Made by a program: the position numbers and the translations under genes. Below, piece after piece: positions 24,728 to 32,848 of a stretch of DNA of 64,000 nt (position 1 is the stretch's first letter; each line of letters opens with the position of its first letter). The notes below the pieces were generated by a model. That model worked only from the letters and a program-made list of their open reading frames with translations. It was not told the origin of the DNA and ran no database searches. This stretch comes from CAMEGH01 sp052103595 (lineage in GTDB: Bacteria > Patescibacteriota > Saccharimonadia > Saccharimonadales > Saccharimonadaceae), in assembly GCA_052103595.1 (NCBI GenBank), contig JBQEKC010000001.1, forward strand, positions 310,001 through 374,000, written 5' to 3'.

Positions 24728-25846
24728 TTACGCCTCTTCGTCTGAACCTTCGAGTGCATCAAACAAGCTATCTTCCACATTTTGGCGTGGTTTTTCAGCT
24801 TCGCGTTTTTTAGCTTCAATATCAAGCTCGTAGCCAGTCAAGCGGCTTGCCAAACGAACATTTTGCCCGCCGCGTCCAATCGCAATCGACTGTTGGTCTT
24901 CTGCCACAAACACTTTTACCCGCTTGTTTTCTTCGTCGATATCGAGCGACAACACTTCTGCAGGGCTTAGTGCGTTACGAATATACATATCGGCATTTTC
25001 GTCAAACGGCACGATGTCGATCTTTTCTTGGTCGCCCACTTCGTTCATGACGGCCTGCACACGTGTGCCATGCCCGCCAACAAACGTACCAACAGCGTCA
25101 ACGCCAGGCACGGTGCTTGCCACCGCGATTTTTGTGCGACGGCCAGCTTCACGAGCGATGCCTTTAATTTCTACTGCACCAGCTTCCATTTCTGGCACTT
25201 CTTGGCCAAAGAGGTATTCGATAAACGCTTCGTTGCCACGGCTCAAAATAAGCTGCGGACCACGGTTTTCACGCTCAATATCTTTAATATATACCTTAAT
25301 GCGCGCGCCGATGCTGTAAAATTCGCCCTGAATCTGCTCGCTTTGTGGCAAAATACCCGTCGCTTTACCAAGTTCAACACGCACAACACGCGGCTCAACA
25401 CGTTGCACAACTCCCGTTACCACGGTGCCGATTTTGTCTTCAAATTCTTCCAAAACCACTTCACGTTCAGCTTCGCGTAGTCGCTGCAGTACTACTTGCT
25501 TGGCAGTCTGTGCCGCCACGCGACCAAAGTGCGTCACTTCGTGTGCTTCTTCTACGGTGCCGCCGATTTCAGCGTCTGGGTTGGTTTTTTTCGCTTCATC
25601 CAAACCAACTTCAATCAAATCGTTAATTGGGTCTTCCACGATATCGCGTACAACAAACACTTTTGCTGTACCTTCTTGCGTGTTCAATTCTGCACGAACA
25701 TTTTGCTCGCGTTCACCGTTGTCACGGCGCCATGCAGCGGCAATTGCCTGCTCGATAACGTCGAGAACGGTTTCTTCTGGCAAGTTTTTCTCTTCGGCAA
25801 TCGTTCGCACTGCGAGCGTCAATTGCTTCAAATTAATATCTTCCAT
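24728..25846 (-). CDS. nusA: Transcription termination/antitermination factor NusA
   Basis: The 372-residue protein binds RNA polymerase and modulates pausing and termination. The N-terminal polymerase-binding domain (1-130), S1 domain (about 135-200, GTVVTGVVQRVEPRVVRVELG), and KH1/KH2 domains (KIAVASTVPGVDAVGTFVGGHGTRVQAV and AIGRGGQNVRLASRL) are present; proteobacterial acidic repeats are absent, as in most bacteria. The start has AAGGAG 5 nt upstream. The leader contains a terminator-like hairpin right after the promoter. Confidence 0.95.
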   Translation of the reverse strand: MEDINLKQLTLAVRTIAEEKNLPEETVLDVIEQAIAAAWRRDNGEREQNVRAELNTQEGTAKVFVVRDIVEDPINDLIEVGLDEAKKTNPDAEIGGTVEEAHEVTHFGRVAAQTAKQVVLQRLREAEREVVLEEFEDKIGTVVTGVVQRVEPRVVRVELGKATGILPQSEQIQGEFYSIGARIKVYIKDIERENRGPQLILSRGNEAFIEYLFGQEVPEMEAGAVEIKGIAREAGRRTKIAVASTVPGVDAVGTFVGGHGTRVQAVMNEVGDQEKIDIVPFDENADMYIRNALSPAEVLSLDIDEENKRVKVFVAEDQQSIAIGRGGQNVRLASRLTGYELDIEAKKREAEKPRQNVEDSLFDALEGSDEEA

Positions 25847-25864
25847 GATTTCTCCTTCTTGTTA

Positions 25865-25890
25865 TGAAAAACACCGACCTTTCGGCCGGT
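25865..25890 (-). promoter_or_regulatory. Terminator-like hairpin in the nusA leader (possible attenuator)
   Basis: On the minus strand ACCGGCC-GAAA-GGTCGGT (one G-T pair) forms a 7-bp GNRA-type hairpin followed by GTTTTTC. It lies between the predicted start (about 25895) and the nusA Shine-Dalgarno, so it would act on nusA itself. Confidence 0.65.
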
Positions 25891-25901
25891 TCTTACGGCT
25901 C

Positions 25902-25907
25902 ATTATA
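25902..25907 (-). promoter_or_regulatory. nusA -10 box
   Basis: TATAAT on the minus strand, preceded by CGC; the predicted start is near 25895. Confidence 0.6.
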
Positions 25908-25992
25908 GCGTAGTTTTTTGCAGGGCGCAAGCGCTACTGCATTCACTTCAACGACGCGACACTACGAGTGGACGATTTTGGTTAGCCTGCGC

Positions 25993-25998
25993 TACAAT
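25993..25998 (+). promoter_or_regulatory. -10 box of the CobW-family gene (leaderless)
   Basis: TACAAT ending 6 nt before the ATG at 26005; there is no Shine-Dalgarno. Confidence 0.6.
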
Positions 25999-26004
25999 AA
26001 ACCT

Positions 26005-27027
26005 ATGAACACTTCTTCTCTTGAAAATACCACTCCTGTCATCATCCTGGCAGGCTTTCTTGGCGCGGGTAAAACAACGCTCTTAAACCATCTTTTGCGC
26101 CACAATAACGGCCAGCAAATTGGCGTGATTGTAAACGATTTTGGCGAGGTAAATATCGATTCGCTGCTTGTGAGCAAGCAAACCGAGAATACCATGGAGC
26201 TTTCTGGCGGGTGTATTTGCTGCCAAGTTAGTGATGGCGATTTAGAAGAATCACTAGCAATGTTTGCCCACCCTGGCACTACGACAGACGTTATTGTCAT
26301 TGAAGCAAGCGGCATTGCCGAACCTGTTGATCTGAAAAAGTTGATTCTTTACAGTCCAAACAAAAATCTTCGCTTTGGCGGCGTGGTATATGTGGTGGAT
26401 GCGCTTCACTTCTCTGAAACACAGGCGCAACATCCCGAAATCAACAACCATCTTCATGCTAGCGACCTTATCGTTCTCAATAAGGCTGATCTTGCCACAA
26501 GCGAGCAGCTTGCCGAGTGTCGGGCGGCAATCACCGCAGTAAATGATCGCTCGCCGATCGTACAAACTACACAAGGGCAGCTCAACCCCGAACTACTATT
26601 TGACCATACCGCCAAAGAAGCGCAACAACTTAGTCTTGGTACAGCCTCGCCCGAAGCACATCATCACACGCATCTTCATGATAGTTTCACCTCTGTGAGT
26701 TTTCATACCGAAAAGCCGCTCAGTCCTAAGCAATTTCAGGCAATGCTAGAGCAGCTTCCCGCAAACATCTACCGCCTGAAGGCTGTGCTGTATTACGGCA
26801 TGAAAGGATTTGAACAAAAAGTGGTTGTGCATAAAGTGGGAACGCACCTTACGCAACACGCCGAAGAATGGCGCGCTAACGAAACGCCAGCCAGTGATAT
26901 TGTGGCGATTGGCGTTGCGCTTGATACAAAAGATATGACCCGTTTATTTACGCAATGTATCGACACTACCCCTGATGACATCACACCAGACGACATGATT
27001 GACATTATGCGATTAAAAGGGTTTTAA
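26005..27027 (+). CDS. CobW/COG0523-family GTPase (putative zinc metallochaperone)
   Basis: The 340-residue G3E GTPase begins at an ATG placed 6 nt after a TACAAT box. It has Walker A GFLGAGKTTLLNHLL (residues 18-32), the family metal motif GGCICCQ (CxCC, about residues 65-71), NKAD for guanine specificity, and a histidine-rich EAHHHTHLHDS linker that may bind metal. COG0523 proteins commonly move zinc or other metals to client enzymes. The client is unknown here. It is a single gene divergent from nusA. Confidence 0.85.
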   Translation: MNTSSLENTTPVIILAGFLGAGKTTLLNHLLRHNNGQQIGVIVNDFGEVNIDSLLVSKQTENTMELSGGCICCQVSDGDLEESLAMFAHPGTTTDVIVIEASGIAEPVDLKKLILYSPNKNLRFGGVVYVVDALHFSETQAQHPEINNHLHASDLIVLNKADLATSEQLAECRAAITAVNDRSPIVQTTQGQLNPELLFDHTAKEAQQLSLGTASPEAHHHTHLHDSFTSVSFHTEKPLSPKQFQAMLEQLPANIYRLKAVLYYGMKGFEQKVVVHKVGTHLTQHAEEWRANETPASDIVAIGVALDTKDMTRLFTQCIDTTPDDITPDDMIDIMRLKGF

Positions 27028-27029
27028 AA

Positions 27030-27057
27030 TTGCTATAAAACATGACTGTGTTATAAT
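27030..27057 (+). promoter_or_regulatory. Promoter of the 170-aa gene
   Basis: TTGCTA (27030-27035), 16-nt spacer, TATAAT (27052-27057) with a TGT extension. A 7-bp hairpin TACTATC/GATAGTA (27067-27073 with 27078-27084) begins about 3 nt after the predicted start. Confidence 0.7.
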
Positions 27058-27116
27058 AGTACTGGCTACTATCAACCGATAGTATGTTTGTTCCTTCACA
27101 ACAATCTGGAGAAATC

Positions 27117-27629
27117 ATGAGATCGAGCCACAAAGTTACCTCACGTAAAAAGTTGCGCGCTCAGGATCGTCACGAGATGCAAAGCATTCGTAAAACTGTC
27201 CGCTCGCCCTCTTTCAGCTACGAAAAGCATTTTGATACCGACCCCCAGCTATCACAAGCAGACCGTCAGCGGCAGCTTGCTATCAAACGGCAAAAACCGC
27301 ATACACTGCTGCGTAAAGAGCGTGAGGCATCGGAATCCTACTGGCGTCATTACCTTGAAGAAGTGTTTGACGTACCCGCAAAAGATGCGCAAGGAATCGT
27401 TGTAAGACAGCGAGGAAATAATACGCACATCTATTACGGCGGTAAACCAAAAGGGAAGTCGCCAGGCGAAATGCGTAAAAAACACGGGCACATCGTTATT
27501 CATACGATGTGTGACGAAGAGAAAGAAGTCCTCTATTGGCGCAAGCCAAACAAGTCTCGTCAGCCGAACAACAACTGCACCAATCTCAGCGATTACCGCA
27601 CACGCAGAAGCGAACCCGTTGCTGCGTGA
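27117..27629 (+). CDS. Hypothetical basic protein, 170 aa
   Basis: The soluble, strongly basic protein is rich in Arg, Lys, Gln and Ser, with no signal or membrane segment and no family I recognise. Residues 60-90 look helical (RKEREASESYWRHYLEEVF) and residues 95-145 look like a small beta domain. The charge suggests nucleic-acid binding, which is only an inference. The ATG at 27117 has GGAG 5 nt upstream. It is a single-gene unit with its own promoter, leader hairpin and terminator. Confidence 0.7.
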   Translation: MRSSHKVTSRKKLRAQDRHEMQSIRKTVRSPSFSYEKHFDTDPQLSQADRQRQLAIKRQKPHTLLRKEREASESYWRHYLEEVFDVPAKDAQGIVVRQRGNNTHIYYGGKPKGKSPGEMRKKHGHIVIHTMCDEEKEVLYWRKPNKSRQPNNNCTNLSDYRTRRSEPVAA

Positions 27630-27648
27630 TTTTCTCGACCTGTGAAGG

Positions 27649-27680
27649 AGTCCCTTGGCGAAATGCTAAGGGACTTTTTC
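27649..27680 (+). terminator. Terminator after the 170-aa gene
   Basis: AGTCCCTT (27649-27656) pairs with AAGGGACT (27668-27675), followed by TTTTTC. The sequence overlaps the 3' end of the convergent HNH gene. Confidence 0.85.
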
Positions 27681-28412
27681 TTGTTCCGTTGGTAATACTT
27701 GCGCGGGACATTGCGCCAAAACGCGCTCCATTGCTGTTTTTTCAGCAGGCGTCACCCATAACGTGTAGTGCTGTTTGACGGCAATTTGACGCGCCACATA
27801 GGCACACCGAAAGTTCTTATTGGCCGGCAGCCACGTTGCCGTATCGCCATCACCTTTTTGTTGATTAGCGCTGCCGTCAACCGCCAAAAGATTTTGCGGA
27901 TCGTTCGCAAGCTCCGTTCGTACCTCAGGCGAAAGCAATTGTGCCCCAGTTTGCCACGCATTACTCAATGCAACAACGTGGTCAATTTGGACATCGGCGC
28001 TCGTTGATGGACCACGCACAAACTGCTTTTCTTTCCCTGTGTACGGATCATGCAACATACCACTCTGCACCTTGCATTGTTCGTCTATTACGACCTGTTC
28101 AAGATCACGTTGCAAGATCGCATTGCGCGTATCGCACCTGTTCGCTCCACGCGCCCACCCACTGCCAAATTGCGTGCGTTTGTAATCTGTTTTTGGCGCA
28201 CGGCCTTTTACTTCTAATGTAGCGAGCGCCTCTTTCGCGCTCGTTTCTCCCGCTGGAATATGTTCAGATTGTGCGATAGGTTGCGTGGCCGGGAACAATT
28301 CCCAGTTGCGCGCACCGAGCTCAATTGCAGCTCCACCGAGTGACGCAATCGCCACAACTAATAACGCGACAAATCGCCGTGCACGGTAGTTAGGCTTATG
28401 CTTTTTAACCAT
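27666..28412 (-). CDS. Secreted or membrane-anchored HNH-family endonuclease
   Basis: The 248-residue protein has a basic start and one membrane segment or signal (about residues 12-32), then an extracytoplasmic domain with CDTRNAILQRDL, the catalytic-type VQIDHVVALSNAW (about residues 150-162), and NLLAVDGSANQQKGD with CP near the end. These match the DUF1524/GmrSD-C group of HNH nucleases found in exported actinobacterial proteins. It probably cuts external DNA or RNA. The ATG at 28412 lies 6 nt after a TGG TATACT box, suggesting a leaderless mRNA. Confidence 0.82.
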   Translation of the reverse strand: MVKKHKPNYRARRFVALLVVAIASLGGAAIELGARNWELFPATQPIAQSEHIPAGETSAKEALATLEVKGRAPKTDYKRTQFGSGWARGANRCDTRNAILQRDLEQVVIDEQCKVQSGMLHDPYTGKEKQFVRGPSTSADVQIDHVVALSNAWQTGAQLLSPEVRTELANDPQNLLAVDGSANQQKGDGDTATWLPANKNFRCAYVARQIAVKQHYTLWVTPAEKTAMERVLAQCPAQVLPTEQEKVP

Positions 28413-28418
28413 GCCACC

Positions 28419-28465
28419 AGTATACCACCGCTTGGTTGAGGCGCGCCGCGTCAAAGTGCTACAAT
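28419..28465. promoter_or_regulatory. Divergent leaderless promoters of the HNH nuclease and pepN
   Basis: Minus strand: TGG TATACT (28419-28427), ATG at 28412. Plus strand: TGC TACAAT (28457-28465), ATG at 28472, with a possible TTGAGG -35 box at 28436-28441 (18-nt spacer). Each -10 box ends 6 nt before its ATG. Confidence 0.65.
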
Positions 28466-28471
28466 GGTAAT

Positions 28472-30991
28472 ATGACACAATTTTCGAGACTTACTGATAC
28501 ATTCACTCCTCATCACTATGACCTTTCGCTCACACTTGAGCGAGAAGCGCGCACCTTTCGTGGCACCGTCACGATCACTGGTGAATTTGCTGGCGGTGAC
28601 TATCTCCCACTCCATGCCAAGCAACTCGAAATCACCGCGGCAACCATTGACGGAAAAACTGCCGACGTCGCCACAAGCGATCACGACGAACTACACCTTA
28701 CAAACAGCGGCCTTTTTCCCGGTGAACATATTATTGTACTGCAATTTACCGGCGCAATTACCGATGCAATGCATGGCCTTTACCCTTGTTATTTTGACGT
28801 TGACGGCCAAAAACAAGAACTTTTGGCAACACAGTTTGAAAGCCATCACGCCCGCGAAGTCTTCCCGTGTGTAGATGAGCCAGCCGCAAAATCCACCTTC
28901 GACCTGACACTTACCACCGAAGAAGGCGTTACCGTACTTGGCAACATGCCAATCGATTGGCAACGCACCGAACCAGAAGGCTTGGTAACAAAGTTTGAAA
29001 CCTCGCCAAAAATGAGCAGCTACCTGCTGGCGTGGGTTGTGGGTGATTTGCAAAAAGCCACCACCACTACGAAAGATGGCGTTGAAGTAAACGTATGGTC
29101 AACCAAAGCACACCCACTCGAAAGTCTTGATTTTGCGCTTGATACCAGCGTACGAGCGATCGAATTTTATAACGAATATTTCGACACTGCCTACCCGCTA
29201 CCAAAGTGCGACCACGTTGCGCTGCCTGATTTTAGCAGCGGTGCCATGGAAAATTGGGGGCTCATTACCTACCGCGAAACCGCCCTGCTTGCGAGCAAAA
29301 ACACTAGTATCGGCGCCAAGCGTTACATTGCTACCGTCATTGCACACGAACTCAGCCACCAGTGGTTCGGCAACCTCGTTACCATGAAATGGTGGAACGA
29401 CCTTTGGCTGAACGAAAGTTTTGCCACTATGATGGAATACTTGGCGGTCGATGCGCTCTACCCAGAATGGAACATTTGGCGTGATTTTGCCGCGCAAGAA
29501 GCCGTCATGGCACTCCATCGCGATTCGCTTGATGGCGTGCAGCCAGTACATGTGGCCGTCAATCACCCAGACGAAATTAGCACACTATTTGATGGCGCGA
29601 TTGTGTATGCCAAAGGCGCGCGCCTACTTCGCATGCTGCAACATTACGTGGGTGATGAAGATTTTAGTAAAGCGCTAAAAAGTTATTTTAAAAAGTATGC
29701 GTACCAAAATACCGTGGGTAACCAACTGTGGGAAGAAGTTTCGGCTGCCAGCGGTAAAGATATCGCCCACCTTATGAACACGTGGATTTCGCAGCCTGGC
29801 TTCCCGGTCGTCAGCGTAATGCCGCGCGGCGATCAGTCGGTGCTTGAGCAAGAGCAATTCTTTGTTGGACCGCACGTTGAAACCGAGCGCTTGTGGCCAA
29901 TTCCGCTCAATGCGACCGACAAAACCGTGCCAGCGCTCATGGAAGAACACTCGCTTACTATCAGCGCGCCAGCCACCTTCCGCTTGAATGATGGTGCTAC
30001 TGCGCACTTTATTACGCGTTACCAGCCCGACCAGCTCATGCGCATCATCAGCGATATCACTGAAGGAAACGCCGACGAAATTACGCGTTTGCAAATCCTC
30101 CATGAACAAACGCTGCTCGCTCGGGCCGGGCTCATCTCTACGGCAGAATTATTGCCACTCCTAAGCGCCTACAAAAATGAAGAGAACGAAGCGGTATGGG
30201 GCATTATGTCGCTCGCGATTGCAGAACTTCGCCGTATTGTTGAAGGCGACAAAAAAAGCGAGGCGAAACTCCGTGCATTTGCTGCGTCGCTGGCAAACAA
30301 ACAGTTTGAACGCCTTGGGTGGGATAAAAAGGACGGCGAGTCGGAAGACGACACCACTTTGCGCGCCACCATCATTGGCCTACTGCTCTACGCAGAGGCC
30401 CAAGACGTCATCGACGAAGCGCACACACGCTTTGCTAGCCAGCCGCTTGAAGCACAAGATCCAGAACTTCGTGCCGGGCTGATTGCCAACGAGATTCGCT
30501 TCTTCGACGAAGATAATAGCACGTTTGCAGCGTTGCTTGATCGTTATAGCAAAGAAACCGATGGCGATATTCAGGGTGACATCGCCAGTGGCTTAACTGG
30601 CACGCGCAAGCTCGAAATGGTCGAAAAACTACTGGCCGCACAGCAAGATGCGAACATCATTCGCCCGCAAGACGTCTTCCGCTGGTTTGCGTATTTGGTA
30701 CGCAACCGCTACGCCCGCGCCACAACCTGGCAATGGATGCAAGACAACTGGCAATGGATTGATGGGCAGTTTAGTGGCGACAAAAGCCTCGATTATTTCC
30801 CGCGCTATTCTGCAAACGCTTTGCGCACACGCGAACAATTTGCTGAATACAAAGCATTCTTTGCCGAACATAAATCAAACCAAAGTTTGGCACGCGCCAT
30901 TACTATTGGCGAAGGCGAAATCGAAGGTCGAATCGAGCTAATCGAGCGTGAATTACCACTTGTTGCGATGGCACTAGCTGAGCTCGAATAG
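28472..30991 (+). CDS. pepN: Aminopeptidase N (M1 family)
   Basis: The 839-residue zinc aminopeptidase removes N-terminal residues from peptides. The exopeptidase motif GAMENWG (about residues 259-265) and the zinc motif HELSHQWFGNLVTMKWWNDLWLNESFA (HExxH-x18-E, about residues 295-321) are intact. Length is typical. There is no signal peptide, so it probably processes imported peptides in the cytoplasm. The start is set by a TGC TACAAT box ending 6 nt before the ATG. Its 3' end overlaps the convergent rnhB-yraN gene by 18 bp. Confidence 0.95.
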   Translation: MTQFSRLTDTFTPHHYDLSLTLEREARTFRGTVTITGEFAGGDYLPLHAKQLEITAATIDGKTADVATSDHDELHLTNSGLFPGEHIIVLQFTGAITDAMHGLYPCYFDVDGQKQELLATQFESHHAREVFPCVDEPAAKSTFDLTLTTEEGVTVLGNMPIDWQRTEPEGLVTKFETSPKMSSYLLAWVVGDLQKATTTTKDGVEVNVWSTKAHPLESLDFALDTSVRAIEFYNEYFDTAYPLPKCDHVALPDFSSGAMENWGLITYRETALLASKNTSIGAKRYIATVIAHELSHQWFGNLVTMKWWNDLWLNESFATMMEYLAVDALYPEWNIWRDFAAQEAVMALHRDSLDGVQPVHVAVNHPDEISTLFDGAIVYAKGARLLRMLQHYVGDEDFSKALKSYFKKYAYQNTVGNQLWEEVSAASGKDIAHLMNTWISQPGFPVVSVMPRGDQSVLEQEQFFVGPHVETERLWPIPLNATDKTVPALMEEHSLTISAPATFRLNDGATAHFITRYQPDQLMRIISDITEGNADEITRLQILHEQTLLARAGLISTAELLPLLSAYKNEENEAVWGIMSLAIAELRRIVEGDKKSEAKLRAFAASLANKQFERLGWDKKDGESEDDTTLRATIIGLLLYAEAQDVIDEAHTRFASQPLEAQDPELRAGLIANEIRFFDEDNSTFAALLDRYSKETDGDIQGDIASGLTGTRKLEMVEKLLAAQQDANIIRPQDVFRWFAYLVRNRYARATTWQWMQDNWQWIDGQFSGDKSLDYFPRYSANALRTREQFAEYKAFFAEHKSNQSLARAITIGEGEIEGRIELIERELPLVAMALAELE

Positions 30992-32017
30992 GTTGTCGAT
31001 CGTAAACTCTTCCCCGCTGACGCTCGCCGCCATCAATACCTGATCGTAACGAGCAAAGTGCGGGTGCTGGACGGCAAACAATTCAGCAGCAAAGCGCATT
31101 TGCTGCTGTTTTTTGTTGGTGATTGCCGCCAATCCATCGCCCCAGTTAGCTCTTTTGCGATACTTTACCTCTGTAAAATATATCGTGTTGTCATTCACTG
31201 AAACAATATCAATCTCACAAAACTTTGTGCGCCAATTGCGCGCAAACACCACGTGACCATCACTTTCGAGCTGAGCGGCGACTTTGGATTCGGCGGCGTC
31301 GCCAATTGTTTTAGTGGTTTTTATCGCAGAGTCGTTCGTCGGCAAATCGACAGCAATATCTGCAGCCCGAACCTCTCCTGCTGCGTACGCAAGAGAGGCT
31401 CGGCGCGAAGCCGTTACTGGAGATTTCGTTGACGAAACAGACAAACTCGTTACGTTAGCGTACTTTTGCAGCGGCGCAAAACTCAACCGATGCTCTGGCG
31501 TTACGCCATGCGCCTCAATTGCCGCCCGATGCTTTGCCGTGCCATACCCTGCATGGCTAGCAAATCCATAGTCCGGAAACTTCTCACCATAATCGCTCAT
31601 ATATCTATCGCGTGCCACTTTCGCCACAATCGACGCCGCGCTCACAGTTGGAATCAACAAATCAGCTTTTGGCATGGCTTTAACATACTTACCCTTGCCA
31701 GTTTCCTTCAAAAAGTTCACCGTGCCATCAATAATAATTTCGTCATACGTACAAGTGATCTCCTGCACGGCGCGGACTGTCGCAAGCCTTAACGCCGCGC
31801 TCATACCAATTTCATCCAGCTCCGCAGCGCTCACCCAGCCCAGGCCAACGCCCAGGGCCATGTCGTAAATGAGCGGCTCAAGTAACTCACGCTTCTTTTT
31901 TGTAAGCTTTTTGCTATCTGTCAGCCCGTCGATTTCTGCGCCACCGAGTACGACAGCACCAACCACCAGCGGGCCCGCCCATGGCCCGCGGCCAGCTTCG
32001 TCTATTCCAAGAATCAT
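30974..32017 (-). CDS. rnhB: Ribonuclease HII fused to a YraN (UPF0102) nuclease-like domain
   Basis: The 347-residue protein is a fusion. Residues 1-190 are RNase HII (GIDEAGRGPWAGPLVVGAVVL, later IIDGT and ASIVAKVARDRYM), which removes RNA from RNA-DNA hybrids. After a linker, residues 230-347 are YraN-like with GDAAESKVAAQLESDGH and a PD-(D/E)xK core EIDIVSVNDNTIYFTEVKYR. The two genes are often neighbours in other bacteria. A TGC TACAAT box (32024-32032) ends 6 nt before the ATG, suggesting a leaderless mRNA. Confidence 0.92.
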   Translation of the reverse strand: MILGIDEAGRGPWAGPLVVGAVVLGGAEIDGLTDSKKLTKKKRELLEPLIYDMALGVGLGWVSAAELDEIGMSAALRLATVRAVQEITCTYDEIIIDGTVNFLKETGKGKYVKAMPKADLLIPTVSAASIVAKVARDRYMSDYGEKFPDYGFASHAGYGTAKHRAAIEAHGVTPEHRLSFAPLQKYANVTSLSVSSTKSPVTASRRASLAYAAGEVRAADIAVDLPTNDSAIKTTKTIGDAAESKVAAQLESDGHVVFARNWRTKFCEIDIVSVNDNTIYFTEVKYRKRANWGDGLAAITNKKQQQMRFAAELFAVQHPHFARYDQVLMAASVSGEEFTIDNLFELS

Positions 32018-32078
32018 GTCTTTATTGTAGCAATAAAAAAGACACTCGGGTGAATGAGCGTCTTTTAATTGAGCACTA

Positions 32079-32585
32079 CTAGCTATTTAGCCGTTGCATC
32101 GCATAGTCTGCTTCTTCAGGAGTAAACTTCTCGCCGTGTTCTGAAACGAGCTGATCACGGATTGCAGCCGGAGACATACTCATTGTTTCTTGGTAGTTCT
32201 TAGCTTTCTTTAAAGCATTTTCATTCCAGTCCGCCTTCACATTATCAATACCGTACTGTGCCGCCTCTTGAGAAAACTTTTCGCCATACTCCGAAGTAAG
32301 TTGATCAAAAACACCCGCCTTAGACATATGCATCGTATTAGCGTACGACGTCGCCTTACTTAAAGCCGACTTATACTCAGCCGGCACACTTTCATCCGCT
32401 TTTTCTTCTTCGGTAACATTTTCAACTTGCTGCTCGCTAGTAGTCGTGTCGTTAGGAGCAGTATTCTCAGTGGCTGATTCGCCGTCGCTCAGCGCACTCA
32501 CCAGGATAATAAGCGCAACGATGGCAATAATTCCTGTTAGTATTTTATGCTTTGAAAACCAGTTCTCTTTTTTATCTTTACTCAT
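32079..32585 (-). CDS. Membrane-anchored protein with two Ltp repeats
   Basis: The 168-residue protein has a membrane anchor at residues 16-33, an acidic Thr/Glu-rich linker (34-66), then two similar repeats of about 48 residues (ALSKATSYANTMHMSKAGVFDQLTSEYGEKFSQEAAQYGI and ALKKAKNYQETMSMSPAAIRDQLVSEHGEKFTPEEADYAM cores). They match Ltp domains, first known from a streptococcal phage lipoprotein that blocks phage DNA entry. There is no lipobox cysteine. The start has AGAGG 7 nt upstream. A surface role is likely; phage defence is only a possibility. Confidence 0.8.
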   Translation of the reverse strand: MSKDKKENWFSKHKILTGIIAIVALIILVSALSDGESATENTAPNDTTTSEQQVENVTEEEKADESVPAEYKSALSKATSYANTMHMSKAGVFDQLTSEYGEKFSQEAAQYGIDNVKADWNENALKKAKNYQETMSMSPAAIRDQLVSEHGEKFTPEEADYAMQRLNS

Positions 32586-32611
32586 TATAAATCCTCTCAT
32601 CTGCCGCCCAT

Positions 32612-32642
32612 AAAAAAGGACAGCCATTACTATTTGGCTGTC
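32612..32642 (-). terminator. Terminator of the minus-strand structured RNA
   Basis: GACAGCC (32636-32642 read on minus) pairs with GGCTGTC (32619-32625), followed on the minus strand by CTTTTTT. It lies upstream of the Ltp gene start. Confidence 0.8.
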
Positions 32643-32760
32643 TACACCTAGAGCAAAGAACTAATTCCATACTCGCGCAATGGCTGCCCGTTTGCATATG
32701 AAATTACTTCAAAAGCCCCGCGTGCGGAGATTCACTCTAGATGTAAACCCCCTCGGCTTA
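32612..32760 (-). ncRNA. Candidate structured non-coding RNA (6S-like rod?)
   Basis: The minus-strand sequence folds into a long rod. The outer helix is 14 bp (32735-32748 with 32640-32653). The inner helix is 15 nt with a single G-G mismatch (32696-32710 with 32658-32672), and a further GCAA/UUGC helix tops it. A small hairpin lies in the 5' arm. G-U pairs in these helices would be C-A mismatches on the other strand, so the minus strand is the transcript. An intrinsic terminator ends it. The 5' end is not defined and may extend to about 32825. 6S RNA is a guess. Confidence 0.55.
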
Positions 32761-32813
32761 CCATATTCGCCACAAAATAACCACAGGCTTTTCGCCTCTC
32801 TCGCTCACCACTA

Positions 32814-32842
32814 TTGACAAAAAGCTTATGATAATATATAAT
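32814..32842 (+). promoter_or_regulatory. Perfect consensus sigma70 promoter without a following gene
   Basis: TTGACA (32814-32819), 17-nt spacer, TATAAT (32837-32842). It is the only perfect match seen in the window, and it points into a 75-nt gene-free stretch. Confidence 0.85.
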
Positions 32843-32848
32843 AAAATT

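Noticed and set aside
32640..32760. tmRNA, RNase P RNA or SRP RNA in the largest gene-free region.
   Set aside because: No tRNA-like domain or tag frame, no RNase P core sequences and no SRP GNAR/GGAA core motif were found.
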